From contig CAZXVH010000042.1 in NCBI GenBank assembly GCA_964643965.1, forward strand, positions 1 to 36,755: DNA of 36,755 nucleotides, given 5' to 3'. Under the pieces are notes generated by a model, which saw nothing but the letters and a program-made list of their open reading frames with translations, had not been told where the DNA came from and did not search any database. Position 1 is the first letter of the stretch, and each line of letters starts with the position of its first letter. Shown in pieces: positions 31,622-36,755 of this stretch. A program made the translations under genes and the position numbers. The stretch is from GCA-2746795 sp964643965 (GTDB lineage: Bacteria; Chloroflexota; Anaerolineae; Promineifilales; Promineifilaceae).

Positions 31622-34600
31622 ATGAAGGCAATGTCTCGTTTTACTCGTGTATTCTGGCTGTTATCAGCCGCCGTTTTATTGTTACTCATTAATCTGCAAA
31701 CTGCCGCCCAACCGGATGCGCCACCTCCTATTGATGAGATCCTAGCCCAGCCGGTCGCACCGCCGCCGCCGCAAGCAATGAGCTACCAACCGCCAGCAGA
31801 AACCAGCCTGGTGGCCGACCTCATGCCCCCGCAAACCGTGCTGGTTCAGCCGAATATCACCGTGCCGGAAGTAGATTCCTTTGATCCCGGAAGCATGCTC
31901 ACTCTCAACTCCCCCGCCCAAACCATCCCGCTACCGTTGGCCACAGATACCGCTGTCTCTCTAATCGATGAGCGCCTTACACTCGTCGTGGAACAAGATA
32001 CCTTTGACGCGCCGGTAAACCTGGCAGTCCGTTCATTGGCAGTTTTACCTGTACCCGACGAGACGGCAGAAACGAGTGACGAGCCGGCCGCCTACGACGC
32101 CGCCCCCTTCATGCGCTTTGCCCTGGATATGTTGGATGAGAAAGGGCAGCCTATTGAATCCTTTGCCAAGAACGTGCGCCTGGTTGTCGATGTGCGCGAC
32201 TACGGCATCGATAAAGCAGAAGAAGGCGGCGAATTTTACCTGGCTTATGAAAACCCACAACAGCCTGGCGAATGGCTGGAAACGTCCCTAACAGCCCATG
32301 ACAGTCACGGTCTCATCAGCGCCGAAGTCAGTCACTTTTCCAATTGGGAGGCGGGCTGGCGGCCCAATGGCTGGACCTTTCAATGGCAGCCGCCTACCCC
32401 GGATCCCTACACCGGGGCTGCTGTCTACAGCTATCCTTTCAACTTGCCCCCCGGACGAAACGGATTGGCCCCGGCTGTATCCTTAAATTACAGCAGCAGC
32501 GGCTTGCGCGGCTTTTCCAATCGTGGCTCCGGTTGGGGCGCCGTGGCCACCGCCTGGAACCTGAGCGACATTTCTATCACCCGCACCAAATTCGACCTGG
32601 ACTCTTACGACGCCGAATTCCGCTTAACGCTAAATGGCAAAGGCGGCCGCTTGATTCGAGGGGGGAACGAAGCGGGCGGCGTTCGTTATTACGTGGAAGA
32701 TCAGCCAGGGCTGCGTATCATGACCTATCATGGCGCAAATTATTCCACCGGTGTGGCCAGCTTTTGGGTGGTCACCGATGAAAATGGCACCCAATACCGC
32801 CTGGGTTATACGCCCACGGCCAACACCCGCCACACCCACAAAGGCCCTGCGCCGGGCGACCCCGACTACAGCGAAGGCAATATCATCGGCTGGCATGTGG
32901 ATACGATTACAGACAGGTATGGCAATCAGATCAATTACGATTACATCACCCATGTGCGCACCACTGCTTCCAATCCGCTCTGGTTAAAAACGCGCACCCA
33001 TAATGCCGAACTATCGCAGATCAGCTACAACTTCAACAACCGCATCACCACGCCCATCACTGAAGCTGTTCCCCGCTTAAACGACAATGCAACGGCCGGT
33101 ACGCGCATTCAATTTATCTATGCCGAGTCTCAGTTAACGGCCGTTGAGATTTATCATGGCAACCAAAGCCATTGGCTGCGCCGCTATGCCCTGGACGCCA
33201 CCTCTCTTTTTATCGACAACAGAAACCCCGCCACCGGTGGTGGCTCCGCCTGCCACAGCCTGGACAATGACGGCAGTTGGGGCGGTTATACCCATATGCG
33301 TACTTTAAACGCCGTATGGGAAGAAGGGTGGGATAAAACAAACAACCGGACCGTCTCCCTACCGGCCACCCGCTTTAGCTACACCACCCTGCGTCACCTC
33401 TATTACAACAGCACAAACTGCATGCTCTATAAATATTTGAGCGGCGTGGAAAACGGCTATGGTGGACGAGTAGAATTTGGCTACAGTTCAGATGGACGCG
33501 GCATTTGGGATAACGGCCATAAATACTTAAAAAGCGCAGAACAATACGTGGTCAACCAAACCGCCCAATATGACGGCCGAAACCCACGGATGGTGACAAC
33601 CTACGAATACTTTGATCGTTGTTATGACGAAGGGCATACCATTTGTAAACAGCCAGAAACAGACACAGAATATGGCGGCATTGCCGGGCATGGCCAGGTG
33701 ATCATCACCACCAAAAACTTTGAGGGTACGCCTCTGCTGCGCCAGGTCTTAAAATTCCATCACGATCTGGCCAGGCAAGGCAAGATTGAGTACCAGGAAA
33801 CGGGCGGCTTTACAAATGGCAGCTTTGTCGTCGCTCAGAGAACAGACACCACCTACAATACAAACGAGCGCTTTGGCAATAATGTGCGCTTTACATATGC
33901 CCAAGAAGTCGTTTCCACCCAATACCATAACGGCCTCAATACGCCTTCTCTTTCCACAAGCACCCGCTATGAGTATCACACCACATTACACAGCACTATT
34001 TTCCAGAAAAATGTGGCCGATGCTCCTGTGCAGTTGGGCCAACCAACCCATATCACTGAATACAGAGATGGCGTCCCCTATCGCCTGACCCGCAACTGGT
34101 ATCGACTCAACGACCAGAACGGCGGCTGGCTGATTCGGCCCACCTCATCTTCGCTTTATGACGGAGACAGTTGGAACCTGGTATCGGGAACCTGGAATTA
34201 TTATGATGGCAGCAGTACGCCAGGCGTTTTGCCGGCAGCCGGCAAAGGGGACCTGACACGGGTGCGTCAATACTGGGAGATCCCTTGTGGTGAAATACCG
34301 GGGGGTTGCAACCGGGCCTTTCAAACAATTGATGCTACCTATGCCTATGATGCTTACGGCAATACCAAAACGAGTACCAGCTACCAGAATTATGGCTACC
34401 GGGCCGTCAACAGCAGCAACGCAGAGATATACAATCTATTTGCGGAACAAGCGCCGGGCAAAATCGCACAGACTACCACTATCGCCTATGAAAATGGCTA
34501 CAATCTGTATCCTGTCTCTGTCACCAATGCGGCCGGGCAGGCCACCACCTTTGAGATTTATGGCTTCAATGGTGTACCGGTGGATGGCTTCCAGACGCAG

Positions 34601-36755
34601 CCCGGGCTGCTCAAGAAAGTGGTAGACCCCAATGGCCTGACCACCGCTTACGAATACGATCCCTTTGGCAGATTAGCAGTGGTGTATGATCGAGACTTGG
34701 CCGGTTTTGGCGATACCAATCGCTTCAATGGCTTCCCGGCAGCCCGTTATGCCTATTGGGACAACAACTGGAACAGCGGTTGGCAAACAACAGCCCCCTT
34801 TGTCATCACGACCCTCATGCAGCCCAACGCCCCGGATGGGAAAGTGCGGGGAGAATTATCTGTTTCTTATGATGGCTTCGGCAGGCCGATCCAGGAACGG
34901 GATCGGAATCACGAAATTGATACCGGGAATGGTTACCTGACCGGCCAAGATATACTGACAACCACCGGTTACGATGCTCTGGGCCGCACCACTTGCAGCA
35001 GCAGCCCCTTTAACAAACCCTATACCGAAAGCATCTCCGTGACGTATACTTGTGGACAACAAACGGCCGTGACCACCACCACTTACGATATTCTGGGCCG
35101 CCCCCAGGTAATCACGGCCCCAGATGGCACGGCTACCAAATATTATTATGCTATCAGAGATAGAAGCAGATTAGAGAACGATATCAACGGCGACTACACC
35201 GGCACCCCCGACTATCGCACCGGGACAGGCGTGATGCCGGCCGGACCCTATGCGGTCACTTCCATTGTAGACCCCAACAACCACGCCGTCTCTCAATTCT
35301 ATAATGCTTTGGGGCAGCTTGTGTATGTGACGGAATTCAGCGGTACCGCTTACAAATATACCCGGGACGCCACCACGACCTACGGTTATGATTTAATGGG
35401 CAATCTGGTGCGGGTGATTGACGAACAAGGCAATGCCACTACTATGACCTACGATGCTCTGGAGCGTAAAACTGAGATGGTAGACCCAGACATGGGGCAT
35501 TGGTATTACACGTACGACGCGGCCGGGAACCTGAAGGAGCAGTTCGACGCGAATGGGAAGCGGTTGTGCTTCTACTATGACAACTTGAACCGCATCACGG
35601 CCAAGGTGCAGGACAGCAGCCCGGCCAATCCCTGCCCGGTGACAAACAGTGTAACTTCAGGCAGTACTCACCTGGCGACATATGTCTATGACACGGCCGT
35701 TTATGGTATAGGCCAACTGCATCAAGTAAAATGGGGACCAAATCCGGCGCAGAATAATGACACCTTCTTCTATGACAGCCAGGGCCGCATGAAGAAACAA
35801 ACCCGCCTGCTGGATAACCGGCCCTATACCATGGAAACGACGAGCTTTGATGTCCTGAACCGGCCGTTAACCGTCAAATACCCTTCCGAAGAAATCGTAA
35901 CGATTGGGTATGACCGCGAAGGAGAAAACAGCCTGAAAGCGGGCAGTGATTGGCTGGTTTCCACAGTAGGATATAACAAGCAAGGCCAGATCAAACGGCT
36001 GGTACGAAACAACGGCCTGACCACCTGGTACGGGTACAGCGGCTACGAAGCTTTTGGCAGCAATGACATTTACGATGCGCGTAATCAAAGCTGGAACTGG
36101 ACGGGGCAATACGGCCGTTTATGGCGCATCTGCACCGCTCCACACAACAACCCCATTTGCCAGGCAAACAACAAAGACCAAAGCGCTAACGGCCAGGTGA
36201 TGGATGTGCGTATCGGTCATGATCCGGCCGGTAATGTCGTTGCTGTGCGTGATTACCTCAACGACAACCAGGTGCAAAGATTCAGCTATGATCATCTCAA
36301 CCGATTGATAACAGCCTCAACCGAAGACGCCAACGGCAGCAGCTTGGCTGCCTACAACCACAGCTACACTTACAACCAGATCGGCAACATTGCCTCCCAG
36401 ACTGAATCGGTGGGACGATGCATCAGTCCCCCTGGCCCCTGCCAATGGGGCAACACTACATCATACAACTACACTTACAGCCCCACGCACGTCCATGCTG
36501 TTGACAGCGCCAAGGGCGTCTCGTTCACATATGATGACAATGGCAATATGACATCCCGCAATACCAGCGGCGAAGCGGGTGAGATCGTGCAGGAGTTTGA
36601 TACAGAAAACAGGCTGACAAGCGTCACCAAAGTGGTCAACGGCCAGACCACCAGCTTTAGCTACGATGCGGCCGGGATGCGCGTCAAGACCGTCAACCCC
36701 AATGGCACGATTGTTTACACCCCGTTCCCCCTCTACGAGGAAGAGTTTAGGCTGC
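31622..36755 (+). CDS. Secreted Rhs/YD-repeat protein with SpvB-like N-terminal region (3' end outside window)
   Basis: The frame is open for 1711 codons to the window edge. The product starts with a signal peptide (MSRFTRVFWLLSAAVLLLLI region) and a Pro-rich segment. At about residues 260-300 comes FNLPPGRNGLAPAVSLNYSS, the opening typical of SpvB/TcB-type toxin shell proteins. From about residue 900 onward YD-type repeats accumulate (YEYDPFGRL, YDGFGRPIQ, YDALGRTT, YDILGRPQV, YDLMGNLVR, YDAAGNLKE, YDSQGRMKK, YDDNGNMTS). Such repeats form a hollow beta cocoon that encloses a C-terminal toxin or adhesin. The window ends at FPLYEEEFRL, near where an Rhs-associated core would be expected, so the variable C-terminal domain is not visible. 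The start follows AGGAGGGG at six bases. Confidence 0.9.
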   Translation, partial: MKAMSRFTRVFWLLSAAVLLLLINLQTAAQPDAPPPIDEILAQPVAPPPPQAMSYQPPAETSLVADLMPPQTVLVQPNITVPEVDSFDPGSMLTLNSPAQTIPLPLATDTAVSLIDERLTLVVEQDTFDAPVNLAVRSLAVLPVPDETAETSDEPAAYDAAPFMRFALDMLDEKGQPIESFAKNVRLVVDVRDYGIDKAEEGGEFYLAYENPQQPGEWLETSLTAHDSHGLISAEVSHFSNWEAGWRPNGWTFQWQPPTPDPYTGAAVYSYPFNLPPGRNGLAPAVSLNYSSSGLRGFSNRGSGWGAVATAWNLSDISITRTKFDLDSYDAEFRLTLNGKGGRLIRGGNEAGGVRYYVEDQPGLRIMTYHGANYSTGVASFWVVTDENGTQYRLGYTPTANTRHTHKGPAPGDPDYSEGNIIGWHVDTITDRYGNQINYDYITHVRTTASNPLWLKTRTHNAELSQISYNFNNRITTPITEAVPRLNDNATAGTRIQFIYAESQLTAVEIYHGNQSHWLRRYALDATSLFIDNRNPATGGGSACHSLDNDGSWGGYTHMRTLNAVWEEGWDKTNNRTVSLPATRFSYTTLRHLYYNSTNCMLYKYLSGVENGYGGRVEFGYSSDGRGIWDNGHKYLKSAEQYVVNQTAQYDGRNPRMVTTYEYFDRCYDEGHTICKQPETDTEYGGIAGHGQVIITTKNFEGTPLLRQVLKFHHDLARQGKIEYQETGGFTNGSFVVAQRTDTTYNTNERFGNNVRFTYAQEVVSTQYHNGLNTPSLSTSTRYEYHTTLHSTIFQKNVADAPVQLGQPTHITEYRDGVPYRLTRNWYRLNDQNGGWLIRPTSSSLYDGDSWNLVSGTWNYYDGSSTPGVLPAAGKGDLTRVRQYWEIPCGEIPGGCNRAFQTIDATYAYDAYGNTKTSTSYQNYGYRAVNSSNAEIYNLFAEQAPGKIAQTTTIAYENGYNLYPVSVTNAAGQATTFEIYGFNGVPVDGFQTQPGLLKKVVDPNGLTTAYEYDPFGRLAVVYDRDLAGFGDTNRFNGFPAARYAYWDNNWNSGWQTTAPFVITTLMQPNAPDGKVRGELSVSYDGFGRPIQERDRNHEIDTGNGYLTGQDILTTTGYDALGRTTCSSSPFNKPYTESISVTYTCGQQTAVTTTTYDILGRPQVITAPDGTATKYYYAIRDRSRLENDINGDYTGTPDYRTGTGVMPAGPYAVTSIVDPNNHAVSQFYNALGQLVYVTEFSGTAYKYTRDATTTYGYDLMGNLVRVIDEQGNATTMTYDALERKTEMVDPDMGHWYYTYDAAGNLKEQFDANGKRLCFYYDNLNRITAKVQDSSPANPCPVTNSVTSGSTHLATYVYDTAVYGIGQLHQVKWGPNPAQNNDTFFYDSQGRMKKQTRLLDNRPYTMETTSFDVLNRPLTVKYPSEEIVTIGYDREGENSLKAGSDWLVSTVGYNKQGQIKRLVRNNGLTTWYGYSGYEAFGSNDIYDARNQSWNWTGQYGRLWRICTAPHNNPICQANNKDQSANGQVMDVRIGHDPAGNVVAVRDYLNDNQVQRFSYDHLNRLITASTEDANGSSLAAYNHSYTYNQIGNIASQTESVGRCISPPGPCQWGNTTSYNYTYSPTHVHAVDSAKGVSFTYDDNGNMTSRNTSGEAGEIVQEFDTENRLTSVTKVVNGQTTSFSYDAAGMRVKTVNPNGTIVYTPFPLYEEEFRL

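Larger units (their letters stand above)
927..36118. repeat. Dispersed palindrome ACGGCCGT, 36 copies across the window
   Basis: Exact copies start at 927, 3065, 3844, 4682, 5619, 5970, 6283, 7659, 8371, 9114, 9318, 9666, 9699, 10596, 11177, 12759, 14186, 16687, 18828, 19104, 20129, 21469, 21688, 22214, 22693, 23484, 23701, 24765, 26841, 27665, 29329, 30508, 33137, 35063, 35693 and 36111. Twenty-six of them are the 10-mer AACGGCCGTT. Four lie between genes (3844, 14186, 16687, 23484). In genes it is read in all frames, as Thr-Ala-Val, Asn-Gly-Arg or Arg-Pro-Phe/Leu. The span given is that of the whole set. Confidence 0.92.

Noticed and set aside
1..36755. Insertion sequences, integrases or phage genes
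   Set aside because: No transposase, integrase or terminal inverted repeat with target duplication was recognised.

Overview
The window is 36.8 kb of bacterial DNA, moderately GC-rich and densely coded on both strands. Four things suggest a Chloroflexota bacterium, perhaps Anaerolineae or the Promineifilum group: the gene content, Pro/Thr-rich linkers on secreted proteins, the monomeric B12-dependent ribonucleotide reductase, and a trigger factor with an acidic insert. This is inferred from gene style, since there is no rRNA in the window. No insertion sequence, phage gene or CRISPR array was seen.

Layout. 1-3.8 kb is the end of a division cluster (ftsQ, ftsA, ftsZ), interrupted by octamer and heptamer tandem repeats. 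3.8-6.9 kb holds nrdR and a class II ribonucleotide reductase (nrdJ) behind a good sigma70-type promoter. 7.0-7.4 kb is a small self-contained unit (promoter, 56-codon gene, terminator) whose peptide carries a lasso-peptide-like leader motif. 7.4-12.7 kb holds a large secreted lamin-tail/DUF11/PLD-like protein (minus strand), a lipoprotein resembling a glycoside hydrolase, and a DUF1232 membrane protein. 12.7-16.7 kb holds a probable 8-oxoguanine deaminase, tRNA-Leu(UAG), trigger factor and ClpP. 16.9-22 kb holds two exported proteins, a small membrane protein, tRNA-Pro(GGG) and a CPBP membrane protease. 22.1-31.1 kb is rich in nucleic-acid enzymes: an RNase H-like exonuclease with TPRs, a YcaQ-type DNA glycosylase, a beta-CASP nuclease, RNase D and RecJ, plus a sugar-nucleotide epimerase and one unknown small gene. 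From 31.6 kb to the edge runs the first 1711 codons of a secreted Rhs/YD-repeat protein with an SpvB-like N-terminal region.

Four observations stand out. The palindrome ACGGCCGT occurs 36 times (26 times as the 10-mer AACGGCCGTT), against about 0.6 expected by chance; it lies in all three reading frames and also between genes. An orphan RiPP-like precursor has its own strong promoter and terminator. Four genes have promoters so close to the ATG that their mRNAs should be leaderless. Several leaders carry unusual repeats or alternative secondary structures. All positions were read by eye, without alignment, folding or database search.
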